This document shows, piece after piece, positions 27,101 to 34,611 of a stretch of 64,000 bases of DNA. The notes under the pieces are model-generated. The model worked only from the letters and a program-made list of their open reading frames with translations. It ran no database searches and was not told the origin of the DNA. Both the position numbers and the translations under genes were made by a program. This stretch comes from Streptomyces sp. NRRL B-1347 (GTDB lineage Bacteria; Actinomycetota; Actinomycetes; Streptomycetales; Streptomycetaceae), in contig NZ_JOJM01000053.1 in assembly GCF_000720325.1 (NCBI RefSeq), forward strand, positions 1-64,000, given 5' to 3'. Numbering within the stretch: position 1 is the stretch's first letter; each line of letters opens with the position of its first letter.

Positions 27101-27121
27101 TCACCGGTTAGACCAGTGACG
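27101..27121 (-). promoter_or_regulatory. Operator-like 21-mer shared with the epoxide hydrolase promoter
   Basis: The 21-bp sequence at 27101-27121 begins TCACCGGTTAGACC and ends AGTGACG. It agrees at 17 of 21 positions with 17998-18018 and lies 74 bp from its start codon, against 79 bp there. Both have a TCAC...GTGA inverted frame. A common regulator is likely. Confidence 0.6.
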
Positions 27122-27150
27122 ATAGGGGTGACGGCTCGGTGATGCACGAC

Positions 27151-27192
27151 GAGCCCGTTCCCGGCGAACCGAGGTTCACCGGGAACGGGCTC
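27151..27192 (+). terminator. Long perfect hairpin in the gap before the ABC-F genes
   Basis: Outer arms of 14 nt (27151-27164 and 27179-27192) pair perfectly, and inner GAACC/GGTTC extend the stem after a single mismatch pair, leaving a 3-nt loop. No gene on either strand ends here now. It may insulate the two divergent units or be left from a lost gene. Confidence 0.65.
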
Positions 27193-27195
27193 TAG

Positions 27196-27267
27196 GTCCG
27201 CGCGTACGTCCGCGCATACGTCCGCGCATACGTCCGCGCATACGTCCGCGCATACGTCTGCGCATAC
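27196..27267. repeat. Six tandem 12-bp repeats
   Basis: GTCCGCGCATAC is repeated six times without gaps (first copy with CGTAC end, last with GTCTG start), followed at once by the palindrome CGACACGTGTCG (27270-27281). Each unit contains GCATACGT, the reverse complement of the ACGTATGC seen in the octamer repeats at 18051-18082. Confidence 0.92.
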
Positions 27268-27304
27268 GTCGACACGTGTCGCGGTCCGGCACGACGACAC
27301 CTGC

Positions 27305-27508
27305 TACGCTGGGCGCGACTTGGACCGTTTGACCGAGGAGTCATAGACGTGGCGGGTGACGACGACATCTCCGGGTGAGACCCGGTTGTGAGCGGCCGTC
27401 GGGCGGCGCTGTACGAGCGCCGGTTCCGTGGCCCTCTTCGTCGTACCCCTTTCCCCACCCTGCCCAGGGCAGAGGTCTGTCTGCCCTCCACTCTTCGAGG
27501 TCACCTCC
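27305..27508 (+). promoter_or_regulatory. Structured leader of the ABC-F pair with attenuator-like hairpins
   Basis: A TACGCT -10-like hexamer (27305-27310, no clear -35) precedes a leader of about 190 nt. The leader holds a short ORF (27349-27378), a small hairpin at its stop (CCGGGT/ACCCGG), and a switchable region: GGGCAG at 27467-27472 can pair either with CTGCCC just upstream (27460-27465) or with CTGCCC downstream (27481-27486). ABC-F resistance genes are commonly controlled by ribosome-dependent attenuation, so stalling on the short ORF could decide which stem forms. This is inference from layout. Confidence 0.5.
27349..27378 (+). CDS. Putative 9-residue leader peptide
   Basis: GTG start with GAGGAG 8 nt upstream, encoding MAGDDDISG and a TGA stop that overlaps a small hairpin. 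It has a better ribosome site than the downstream ABC-F gene. A regulatory leader peptide is likely, but a peptide this short can arise by chance. Confidence 0.45.
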   Translation: MAGDDDISG

Positions 27509-29143
27509 ATGTCCGACGCCGCTGTCGTCTGCTCGAACGTCTCCTTCACCTGGCCCGACGACACCCCCGTCTTCCACGACCTGTCCTTCACCGTGGCCAC
27601 CGGTCGCACCGGCCTGGTCGCGCCCAACGGCTCCGGCAAGAGCACCCTGCTGAAGCTGATCGCCGGTGAACTCAAGCCCGCCACCGGCTCGTTGTCCGTC
27701 AACGGCACGCTCGCCTACCTCCCCCAGAGCCTCCCCCTGGCCGCCGGGCTCACGGTCGCCGAGGTGCTCGGCGTCGCCGACGTGATCCGTGCGCTCGACG
27801 CCGTCGAGTCCGGTGACGTGAGCGAGGAGCACTTCACCACCATCGGCGACGACTGGGACATCGAGGAGCGCACCCGCGCCCAGCTCGACCGCCTCGGCCT
27901 GGCCGACCTCACCCTGGACCGCGGCCTGAGCACGCTCAGCGGCGGCCAGGTCGTCTCCCTCGGCCTCGCCGCCCAACTGCTCAAGCGCCCCGACGTACTG
28001 CTCCTCGACGAGCCGACCAACAACCTCGACCTCCAGGCCCGGCACAAGCTCTACGACGTCCTCGCGGACTTCACCGGCTGCCTGCTCCTGGTCAGCCACG
28101 ACCGCGCGCTCCTCAACCGCATGGAGCGCGTCGCGGAACTCGGCAGCGACGAACTGCGCTTCTACGGCGGCAACTTCACCGCGTATGAGGAGGCCGTACG
28201 GGCCGAGCAGGAAGTCGCGGAGAAGAACATCCGCAACGCCGAGCAGGAGCTGAAGCGCGAGAAGCGGGAGCTGCAACAGGCCCGCGAGCGCGCCGAACGG
28301 CGGCAGAGCAACGCCGCCCGCAACCTCAAGAACGCCGGTCTGCCCCGCATCTTCGCAGGCAACATGAAGCGCGGCGCCCAGGAGTCCGCGGGCCGGGCGG
28401 GGCAGATGCACGCGGCCCGGGTCAGCGAGGCCAAGGCCCGGCTCGACGAGGCCGGGCGGGCGCTGCGCGACGAGCAGCGCATCACCCTCGAACTGCCCGA
28501 CACCCACGTGCCCGCCGGGCGCAACCTCTTCCTCGGCGAGGGAATGCAGGTCCACCACGCCGACCGGGCCGTGTTCGCCGACGGCGGCGTGGACCTGAGC
28601 GTCCGCGGCCCCGAACGCATCGCGCTGACCGGCCCCAACGGCGCCGGCAAGACCACCCTGCTGCGCCTGGTCACCGGCGAACTCGCCCTGGACAGCGGGG
28701 AGATCACGCGCAACGACGGCCGGATCGCCTATCTCTCACAGCGCCTGGACCTGCTGGACCTGGACCGCACCGTGGCGGAGAACTTCGCCGCGTTCGCCCC
28801 CGAACGGCCCGAGGCGGAGCGGATGAACCTGCTCGCCCGCTTCCTCTTCCGGGGCCCGCGCGCCCACCTCCCCGCCGGGGTGCTCTCCGGCGGCGAGCGG
28901 CTGCGCGCCACGCTCGCCTGCGTGCTGTGCGCCGAACCGGCCCCCCACCTGCTCCTGCTCGACGAGCCGACCAACAACCTCGACCTGGTCAGCGCGGGCC
29001 AGCTGGAGAGCGCCCTCAACTCCTACCAGGGCGCCTTCATGGTGATCAGCCACGACGAGCGGTTCCTCGCCGAGATCGGGGTGAACCGCTGGCTGCGGCT
29101 CGCCGACGGACGCCTCAAGGAGACCGGGGCCCCGGAGGTGTGA
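27509..29143 (+). CDS. ABC-F ATPase, ribosome-protection type candidate
   Basis: 544 residues with two ABC domains in one chain and no membrane segment. Walker A motifs are APNGSGKST and GPNGAGKTT, signatures LSGGQ and LSGGE, Walker B motifs LLLDEPTNNLD in both halves. A charged, helical inter-domain linker (about residues 225-330) is the part that reaches into the ribosome in antibiotic-resistance and housekeeping ABC-F proteins. ATG at 27509 with GAGG 8 nt upstream. It is followed 80 nt later by a second, different ABC-F gene. Either it protects ribosomes from an antibiotic or it is a translation factor; the leader favours the former. Confidence 0.88.
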   Translation: MSDAAVVCSNVSFTWPDDTPVFHDLSFTVATGRTGLVAPNGSGKSTLLKLIAGELKPATGSLSVNGTLAYLPQSLPLAAGLTVAEVLGVADVIRALDAVESGDVSEEHFTTIGDDWDIEERTRAQLDRLGLADLTLDRGLSTLSGGQVVSLGLAAQLLKRPDVLLLDEPTNNLDLQARHKLYDVLADFTGCLLLVSHDRALLNRMERVAELGSDELRFYGGNFTAYEEAVRAEQEVAEKNIRNAEQELKREKRELQQARERAERRQSNAARNLKNAGLPRIFAGNMKRGAQESAGRAGQMHAARVSEAKARLDEAGRALRDEQRITLELPDTHVPAGRNLFLGEGMQVHHADRAVFADGGVDLSVRGPERIALTGPNGAGKTTLLRLVTGELALDSGEITRNDGRIAYLSQRLDLLDLDRTVAENFAAFAPERPEAERMNLLARFLFRGPRAHLPAGVLSGGERLRATLACVLCAEPAPHLLLLDEPTNNLDLVSAGQLESALNSYQGAFMVISHDERFLAEIGVNRWLRLADGRLKETGAPEV

Positions 29144-29223
29144 GCCCCGACGTGTGCAGTGGCCCGCGCCGCGGCCGTGCGCCCGGCGGGCCGACCACCC
29201 ACCACGTCGGAGGACTGACACCC

Positions 29224-30885
29224 GTGTCCCCACCAACCTCTGCACCCCACTCAGCCCCGGTCTCTCACCCCGCCCTGCTCGCCCATGACCTCGTCCGCGT
29301 CCTCGGCGGCCGACGCGTCCTCGACGGCGTCTCCCTGATCGCATCGCCCGGCCACCGCATCGGCCTGATCGGGGAGAACGGCGTCGGCAAGTCGACCCTG
29401 CTGCGGCTCCTCGCGGGCGCGGACGAACCCGACGCCGGACGCGTCTCGCGCCCCGGTGACCTCGGCTTCCTGCACCAAGAGATGCCCTTCGACGCGGACT
29501 CGACCGTCGCCGCGGTCCTCGACGAGGCGCTGCGCGAGGCCCGTGCGGACCTCGCCGAGCTCGAACGGCTCGGCGAGGAACTCGCCCGCGTCCCCGAGGA
29601 CGCCCCCGGCCACCGGGAACTCCTCGGCGCCTACGCCGGGCGCCTCGAACGGGCCCAGGACCGCGAGGCCTGGGACGCCGACCGCCGCGCGGCCCTGGCC
29701 CTGGACGGCCTCGGCCTGGGCGCGCTCGGGCACGATCGCGCGCTCGGGTCGCTCTCCGGCGGGCAGCGCGGCCGCCTCGCCCTGGCCGCGCTGCTCGTCC
29801 GGCGGCCGTCGGCGCTGCTCCTCGACGAGCCGACCAACCACCTCGACGACGACGCGGCCGCCTTCCTGGAGGAGCAGATCCGCGCGCTGCCCGGCACCGT
29901 GGTGGCCGCGAGCCACGACCGGGCGTTCCTCGACGCCGTCTGCACCGACCTGGTCGACCTCGACCCGGCGGTGGCAGGCCCGGTGCGCTACGGCGGCAAC
30001 TACAGCACGTATCTGAGCGAGCAGCGCGCCGAGCGGCGGCGCTGGGAGCGGCGGTACGCCGAGGAGCAGGAGGAGCTCGACGGGCTGCGGCACGCGGCGG
30101 GCGTGAGCGCCCATGTGGTCGCGCCGGACCGGGGACGGCGCGACCACGAGAAGATGGGCTACGGCCACCGGGCCGGGCGGGTGCAGAACCAGATCTCCCG
30201 CCGCGTACGCAACGCCACCCGGCGTCTCGCGGAGCTGGAGCGCGACCGGGTCGCCGAGCCGCCGCTCCCCCTGCGGTTCGCGGCCGGGGCGCTGGCCGCG
30301 ACGGCGGAGGAGGACCCCCGGCCCCTGATCACACTGCGGGACGTCCGCGTACCGGGCCGGCTCGCCCTCGACGCCCTGGAGGTGTCGCCGACCGACCGGC
30401 TGCTGGTCACGGGCGCCAACGGCGCGGGCAAGTCGACGCTGCTCGCCGTGCTCGCCGGACGGCTCGCCGCCGCGGGCGTGGTGCGCGGGCGACGGCACCT
30501 CACGGTGGGGCTGCTCGCCCAGGACACCGTGTTCGACCGGCCCGACCGCACGGCGCGTGACACCTACGCGCTGTCGCTGGGCCCGGCACGGGCCGAGCAG
30601 GTGCCGCTTGCCTCGCTCGGTCTGCTGCACGCGGCGGACCTGGACACCCCCGTCGGCCGACTGTCCGTCGGACAGCGGCGGCGGCTCGCCCTCGCCCTCC
30701 TGGTGGCCCGCCCGCCCCAGCTCCTCCTGCTCGACGAACCCACCAACCACCTCTCGCCACGCCTGTGCGACGAACTGGAGGAGGCCTTCACCGGCGGCCC
30801 GGGCGCCATCGTCCTCGCGAGCCACGACCGCTGGCTGCGCCGGCGGTGGCAGGGCCGCGAGATCCGCCTGGAGCGGAGGTGCTGA
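29224..30885 (+). CDS. Second ABC-F ATPase, resembling antibiotic-resistance ABC-F proteins of producers
   Basis: 553 residues, two soluble ABC domains. Walker A motifs GENGVGKST and GANGAGKST, signatures LSGGQ and LSVGQ, Walker B LLLDEPTNHLD and LLLDEPTNHLS. The opening GHRIGLIGENGVGKSTLLRLLAG block, quoted here only by its core, is typical of the producer self-resistance group (TlrC/CarA-like). Its linker (about 240-320) is arginine-rich. The GTG at 29224 follows GGAGGA by 9 nt. The second signature has Val in place of the usual Gly, a common variation. Probably co-transcribed with the first ABC-F. No ribosome-targeting antibiotic cluster is visible nearby. Confidence 0.87.
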   Translation: MSPPTSAPHSAPVSHPALLAHDLVRVLGGRRVLDGVSLIASPGHRIGLIGENGVGKSTLLRLLAGADEPDAGRVSRPGDLGFLHQEMPFDADSTVAAVLDEALREARADLAELERLGEELARVPEDAPGHRELLGAYAGRLERAQDREAWDADRRAALALDGLGLGALGHDRALGSLSGGQRGRLALAALLVRRPSALLLDEPTNHLDDDAAAFLEEQIRALPGTVVAASHDRAFLDAVCTDLVDLDPAVAGPVRYGGNYSTYLSEQRAERRRWERRYAEEQEELDGLRHAAGVSAHVVAPDRGRRDHEKMGYGHRAGRVQNQISRRVRNATRRLAELERDRVAEPPLPLRFAAGALAATAEEDPRPLITLRDVRVPGRLALDALEVSPTDRLLVTGANGAGKSTLLAVLAGRLAAAGVVRGRRHLTVGLLAQDTVFDRPDRTARDTYALSLGPARAEQVPLASLGLLHAADLDTPVGRLSVGQRRRLALALLVARPPQLLLLDEPTNHLSPRLCDELEEAFTGGPGAIVLASHDRWLRRRWQGREIRLERRC

Positions 30886-30953
30886 CCGGGGGACGCGGCC
30901 CGGCGCGGTGACGATTCTTGCGCCTCCTGACAGTCACCTGCCAGGATGGTGAT

Positions 30954-31514
30954 GTGAATCTCGACCACGTTTTCGTATGCGGACACCCGGCGCTCGACTT
31001 CGCGGCCACCCTCCGTGCACGGCGCTCGACCCGGTTCGAGATGTTCGTGACGCCGGAGCGGCTCAACGCCTGGTACCTGGAGTCCGGCCTGGTGGACACG
31101 ATCACGCCCGGCGACGACGCGGACGTCCGGGCGGCGATCACCGTCCGCGAGGCCGTGTACCGGCTCATCACCAACCGCCGCCTCGGCGAGGAGTTCGACC
31201 GCGAGGCGCTCGCCGTGCTCAACGGCGCGGCCCGCGAGACCCCGGTGACGCCCCAGCTCTCCCTGACCGGTCGGCACAACGAGGCGACCCCCGCGCAGGC
31301 CCTCGCCACCGTCGCCCGGCAGGCCGTCGAGCTGCTCAGCGGCCCGGACGTCCCGCTCCTCAAGGAGTGCGGCAACCCGGAGTGCACCCGGGTCTACGTC
31401 GACCGTTCCCGCGGCATGCGGCGCCAGTGGTGCGGCATGGAGTCCTGCGGCAACAAGATCAAGGCCGCTGCCTACCGCGCGCGGAAGAAGACCGCGCCCG
31501 CCGTGACCGTATGA
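30954..31514 (+). CDS. CGNR zinc-finger transcriptional regulator, probably leaderless
   Basis: 186 residues: an N-terminal ABATE-type domain (GHPALDFAATL) and a C-terminal CGNR zinc finger with four Cys in ECGNPECTRVYVDRS and WCGMESCGNKIKA, followed by a basic tail. Such proteins are stress-related DNA-binding regulators. The GTG at 30954 has no ribosome site. A TTGCGC -35 (30918-30923), 18-bp spacer and CAGGAT -10 (30942-30947) would place the transcription start on the GTG. A perfect palindromic terminator follows. Confidence 0.88.
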   Translation: MNLDHVFVCGHPALDFAATLRARRSTRFEMFVTPERLNAWYLESGLVDTITPGDDADVRAAITVREAVYRLITNRRLGEEFDREALAVLNGAARETPVTPQLSLTGRHNEATPAQALATVARQAVELLSGPDVPLLKECGNPECTRVYVDRSRGMRRQWCGMESCGNKIKAAAYRARKKTAPAVTV

Positions 31515-31525
31515 CGCACCCGGCC

Positions 31526-31555
31526 GGGCCGTGGTCACACGTGTGACCACGGCCC
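31526..31555. terminator. 30-bp perfect palindrome after the CGNR gene
   Basis: Two 15-nt arms (31526-31540 and 31541-31555) are exact reverse complements with no spacer, starting 11 bp after the stop codon. Confidence 0.8.
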
Positions 31556-31617
31556 CTGCCACCCCCTCGACGTGGGTACGATGCGCTGCATCATCCATAT
31601 CGAGGGAGTGAACGGTT

Positions 31618-32172
31618 GTGAGCAGCCGATCAGCCGCCCAGCTCCGGTCGCGGTACGTGGAACAGGTCGCGTCGGAACTGGCGGAGAACCGCAGGCGTCA
31701 GGAAGAGCTGGCGAAGAAGATCGAGCTGCTGAAGCAGGAGGAGACCCTCCTGACGGACATCCTCACCCTCGCCGAACGCTACGAAGGCTTCGCGGACGCC
31801 ACGCGCCTGCCGGAGCAGGCGCAGGACGAACCCGCGGTCGCGCAGGCGAAGCGCGGCACGAAGACCAGCACGAAGACCAGCACGAAGACCGGCGCGACGA
31901 GCGGCACGAAGGAGCCGTCGCGCCAGCCGCTGCTCGGTGACCTGCTCCTCGACCTGCTCGCCGCCCACGACGAGCCCCGCTCGGCGAAGGACCTGCGAGA
32001 CGAGCTCCTGGTGCGGCACCCGGGCCGCACTCCCACCCCGCAGGTGGTCCGGAACACCCTGGAGTCCCTGGTCGCCAAGGGCCGCGTCCGGCGCCACAAG
32101 CGGCAGCGGTCGGTGCTGTACACCCCGGTGGCGCCGGGCGACGCCGGTGCCCAGGCCAGGAACGGCGCCTGA
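31618..32172 (+). CDS. Coiled-coil plus winged-helix putative DNA-binding protein
   Basis: 184 residues. Residues 5-55 form a strong coiled coil (heptads rich in Glu, Leu, Lys), followed by a Lys/Thr-rich spacer with a KTSTKTSTKTG repeat and a C-terminal domain whose PTPQVVRNTLESLVAKGRV segment looks like the recognition part of a winged helix. GTG at 31618, with a GAGGGAG-type ribosome site. I do not recognise the family. It lies convergent to the last gene of the large minus-strand cluster with only 14 bp between, and marks the cluster's right-hand transcriptional end. Confidence 0.7.
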   Translation: MSSRSAAQLRSRYVEQVASELAENRRRQEELAKKIELLKQEETLLTDILTLAERYEGFADATRLPEQAQDEPAVAQAKRGTKTSTKTSTKTGATSGTKEPSRQPLLGDLLLDLLAAHDEPRSAKDLRDELLVRHPGRTPTPQVVRNTLESLVAKGRVRRHKRQRSVLYTPVAPGDAGAQARNGA

Positions 32173-32186
32173 CCTGGGTGCGCGGT

Positions 32187-33056
32187 TCAGCCCGTGCGGG
32201 GGGCCAGACTCGACCGGACGTCGGCCACCCGCGCCAGCAGGTCGCGCATGTCGGGTGCGTTGAGCGTCAGTCCGAACTCGTCCGTCAGGACCTTCGCCAG
32301 GTCCCCGTCGTCCAGGTGTGACTTCTTCTCGCAGGTGCCGTCGGACCGGACGCGGGAGAACTCCCGGTTGAGCAGGCGCCGCAGTTCCCCACCGAGCCGC
32401 TGCATCACCACGAGCTGGCCGGTGAAGGGCGAATCGGGGTGCGTGGACGTGTAGTAGTGCGCCGCGTCGACATCGGCGGCGCGCTGGCCGTGGCCCGAGA
32501 ACGCGTACATGGGGTTCTCCAGCGCCCCGGCCCTTTCGAGCAGCTGCCACCCCTCGTCGTGCGGGGCGAGGCGGAACGACCACTCCCCTTGGGCGCACCA
32601 CGCGCCGTCGGCGAACGGCAGGGGTTCGAGCAGACCCGACCCGAACCCGACGTCGGCCAGCCACTCGCCGTCCGATCCGTGCACGTGCAGGGTCAGGTGC
32701 GTACGGGGCCAGGGACGCCCTGGACGCTCCCTGGGGCGGGCGAGGAGCCGCTCCACGCGGTAGCCCAGCCGGTCGAGCACCGCGCCGAACAGCAGGCCGT
32801 GCTCGTGGCAGTAGCCGCCGCGGCCGGACGCCACGAGCTTGTGCTGGATGTCCGCGACCGACGTGGAGACCTCGCACCCCAGGACGATGTCGATGTTCTC
32901 GAACGGGATCGTCTCCACGTGCGCGCGGTGCAGCAGCCGCAACGTCCGCCCGCACGGTCGCGCGCGGCTCAGATCGGGTCGGCCGACCCGTTTCAAGTAG
33001 GCGTCGAGGTCGAGCTGTTTCACGCCCCATTCGTCAGCAAGCGCAGGGGTCGTCAC
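32187..33056 (-). CDS. Arylamine N-acetyltransferase family protein, last gene of the biosynthetic unit
   Basis: 289 residues with the complete NAT triad: Cys in GRGGYCHEHG, His in RTHLTLHV and Asp in LADVGFG. NATs move acyl groups from CoA to aromatic amines; relatives such as RifF close macrolactams. Here it could acetylate or acylate an aromatic amine of the product, either as final tailoring or as detoxification. GTG at 33056, preceded by GGAAGGAGG about 6 nt upstream. It is 48 bp downstream of the pentapeptide protein and ends the 25-gene unit. Confidence 0.9.
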   Translation of the reverse strand: MTTPALADEWGVKQLDLDAYLKRVGRPDLSRARPCGRTLRLLHRAHVETIPFENIDIVLGCEVSTSVADIQHKLVASGRGGYCHEHGLLFGAVLDRLGYRVERLLARPRERPGRPWPRTHLTLHVHGSDGEWLADVGFGSGLLEPLPFADGAWCAQGEWSFRLAPHDEGWQLLERAGALENPMYAFSGHGQRAADVDAAHYYTSTHPDSPFTGQLVVMQRLGGELRRLLNREFSRVRSDGTCEKKSHLDDGDLAKVLTDEFGLTLNAPDMRDLLARVADVRSSLAPRTG

Positions 33057-33104
33057 CGGGGCCTCCTTCCGACGAACCCGCCAGGCCTTCTGGGACCGGC
33101 TCCT

Positions 33105-33500
33105 CTAGGACCAGATGGTGAGGTAGTCGGAGATCACCGCCGACCGCTGGAAGCCCGGGTCGAGCACGGCGCCCGTGAGGTCCGCGCCGCTGAGGTCCGC
33201 GCCTTCCAGATTCGCCCCGACGAGCCGGCAGTTCGCCAGGTCCGCCTGGATCAGATAGGCCTCGCAGAGATCCGCGCCCTCCAGGATCGCGCCGCGCAGG
33301 TCGGCCGTCATCAGGTACGACTCGGTCAGCACGGCTCCCGTGAGGTCCGCGTCCACGAGATCCACCCCGCGCAGATCGGCGCCGTGCAGCCGCGCGGCCC
33401 GCAGATCGGGGCGGAACGGGCCCTCGGCCCGGCGTCGGCGAGCGTGTTCGTTCCACCGTTCGGGACCCTGCGTCAGTACGGATTCGTCCACCGTGGGCAT
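33105..33500 (-). CDS. Pentapeptide-repeat protein
   Basis: 131 residues. From about residue 35 to 118 almost every fifth position is Leu with Ala/Asp before it (ADLRG, VDLVD, ADLTG and so on), giving about 15 quintets of a right-handed quadrilateral helix. Family members such as Qnr and MfpA mimic DNA and protect gyrase; others have no known role. In a cluster that also encodes a UvrA-like ATPase, a self-protection role at DNA or topoisomerase level is plausible but unproven. ATG at 33500, 3 bp after the upstream stop, with GAGG 7-8 nt upstream. Confidence 0.88.
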   Translation of the reverse strand: MPTVDESVLTQGPERWNEHARRRRAEGPFRPDLRAARLHGADLRGVDLVDADLTGAVLTESYLMTADLRGAILEGADLCEAYLIQADLANCRLVGANLEGADLSGADLTGAVLDPGFQRSAVISDYLTIWS

Positions 33501-33503
33501 GTC

Positions 33504-34553
33504 TCAACCTCGCGCCTGCAGAGCGGTCAGCGCGCCGAGCGCACGCTTCTCGACGTCCATCGCGGACCGGACGGTGTCGGTCACGCCGTCCACGAGCGAC
33601 TTGAGATCCTCCCGCGAGCCCGCCGTGCCGCGCGCGAGGAGCGTGGATCCCAGGTTCTGCCACAGGCGGCCGCTCTCGAAGAACAGCTCGGCCGACGCGG
33701 CGTAGCGGGAGTCGTCCGTGGCCGCCGCCACCTTCGTGAGGAAGCGGCCCAGCATCGGGCGGAAGAGCCCTCCGCCCGTGCCGAACGACTCGATCTGCCG
33801 CCCGAGGTGCAGCAGTTGACGGGCCAGGGCGTCGGTGCGGATGACCCGTCCTTCCAGGTCCACGTCCTCGACCTCGCCCTGCTTCGACCGCGGCCACGCC
33901 GTCGCCGTGGAGACGAGTCGCTTCATGCCGGGCACTCCCAGGCTCCGGCTCCCCGGCTTGAGCACGTCACGGCAGAGGTTGCGCACGGCCACCGGGCCGA
34001 CCAGGCCGAGGCGCGGGGAGTTCCGCCGCGGCCCGAAGACGTACACCTTGCGGTCCGGGTTCACCGGCGGCGAGTTCCGGCTGGACCGGGCCGCGTCGAG
34101 ATCCGCCGCGCTGACGACGACGGGCTCGTCGAAAGCCGGGTCCGACACCTCGAAGGCCTCGTTCGGAAGGGCGCGCGTCACGTTGACGAAGTACCCGCCG
34201 AAGGACGAGCGGCCTTCAAGGCCCCAGTGCGGCAGGAGCCCGAGGTCCACCCGGGTCATGACGGCGGGCGCCGCCGCGAGGAGCTTCGCGAGGGCCGCGC
34301 TGGACTTCGGCGTGTGCGCGGCGACTTCGACGCCCATCAGCCGAGCGGCGCGCAGCGGCATGATCGCCTGCTTGCCGACCACGATGTCCGGCGCGTTCCC
34401 GTTGGCGGGGAAGAACGAGAAGCCGAAGCCCCCGTCCAGGCCGAACACCACTTCCTCGTCCACCTCGAAGCCCCCCGCGGCGAGGATGCCGCACTGGCAG
34501 GCCGACTCGCAGTGGATCCCTCGCCGATGGACATAGCGGCCTGCCGGGTTCAC
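33504..34553 (-). CDS. BtrH-like protein 1 (N-terminal BtrH domain, DUF4872-type C-terminus)
   Basis: 349 residues. The N-terminal block GIHCESACQCG ... VVFGLDGGFGF parallels butirosin BtrH, which transfers an acyl chain from a carrier protein to an amine. The Cys of HCES is kept, but where the two other copies in this unit have a conserved His (HFAxHY) this one reads SFGGYF, so the presumed catalytic His is gone. The C-terminal half is shared with the copies (TGGGLFRPMLGRFL). GTG at 34553 with AGGAGG 7 nt upstream. It may be a degenerate partner subunit rather than an active transferase. Confidence 0.75.
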   Translation of the reverse strand: MNPAGRYVHRRGIHCESACQCGILAAGGFEVDEEVVFGLDGGFGFSFFPANGNAPDIVVGKQAIMPLRAARLMGVEVAAHTPKSSAALAKLLAAAPAVMTRVDLGLLPHWGLEGRSSFGGYFVNVTRALPNEAFEVSDPAFDEPVVVSAADLDAARSSRNSPPVNPDRKVYVFGPRRNSPRLGLVGPVAVRNLCRDVLKPGSRSLGVPGMKRLVSTATAWPRSKQGEVEDVDLEGRVIRTDALARQLLHLGRQIESFGTGGGLFRPMLGRFLTKVAAATDDSRYAASAELFFESGRLWQNLGSTLLARGTAGSREDLKSLVDGVTDTVRSAMDVEKRALGALTALQARG

Positions 34554-34611
34554 CGCTCTCCCTCCTGACGCAGAGCCATCAAGGACGACGGGGAAGCGAC
34601 TTCCACGTCCA

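Noticed and set aside
27196..27267. CRISPR-like appearance of the 12-bp tandem array
   Set aside because: Units are directly adjacent without spacers and no cas gene is present.
27388..27669. A 93-codon frame overlapping the start of the first ABC-F gene
   Set aside because: It has no ribosome site and most of it is a shifted reading of the leader and ABC-F coding region; a second leader peptide cannot be excluded but is not supported.
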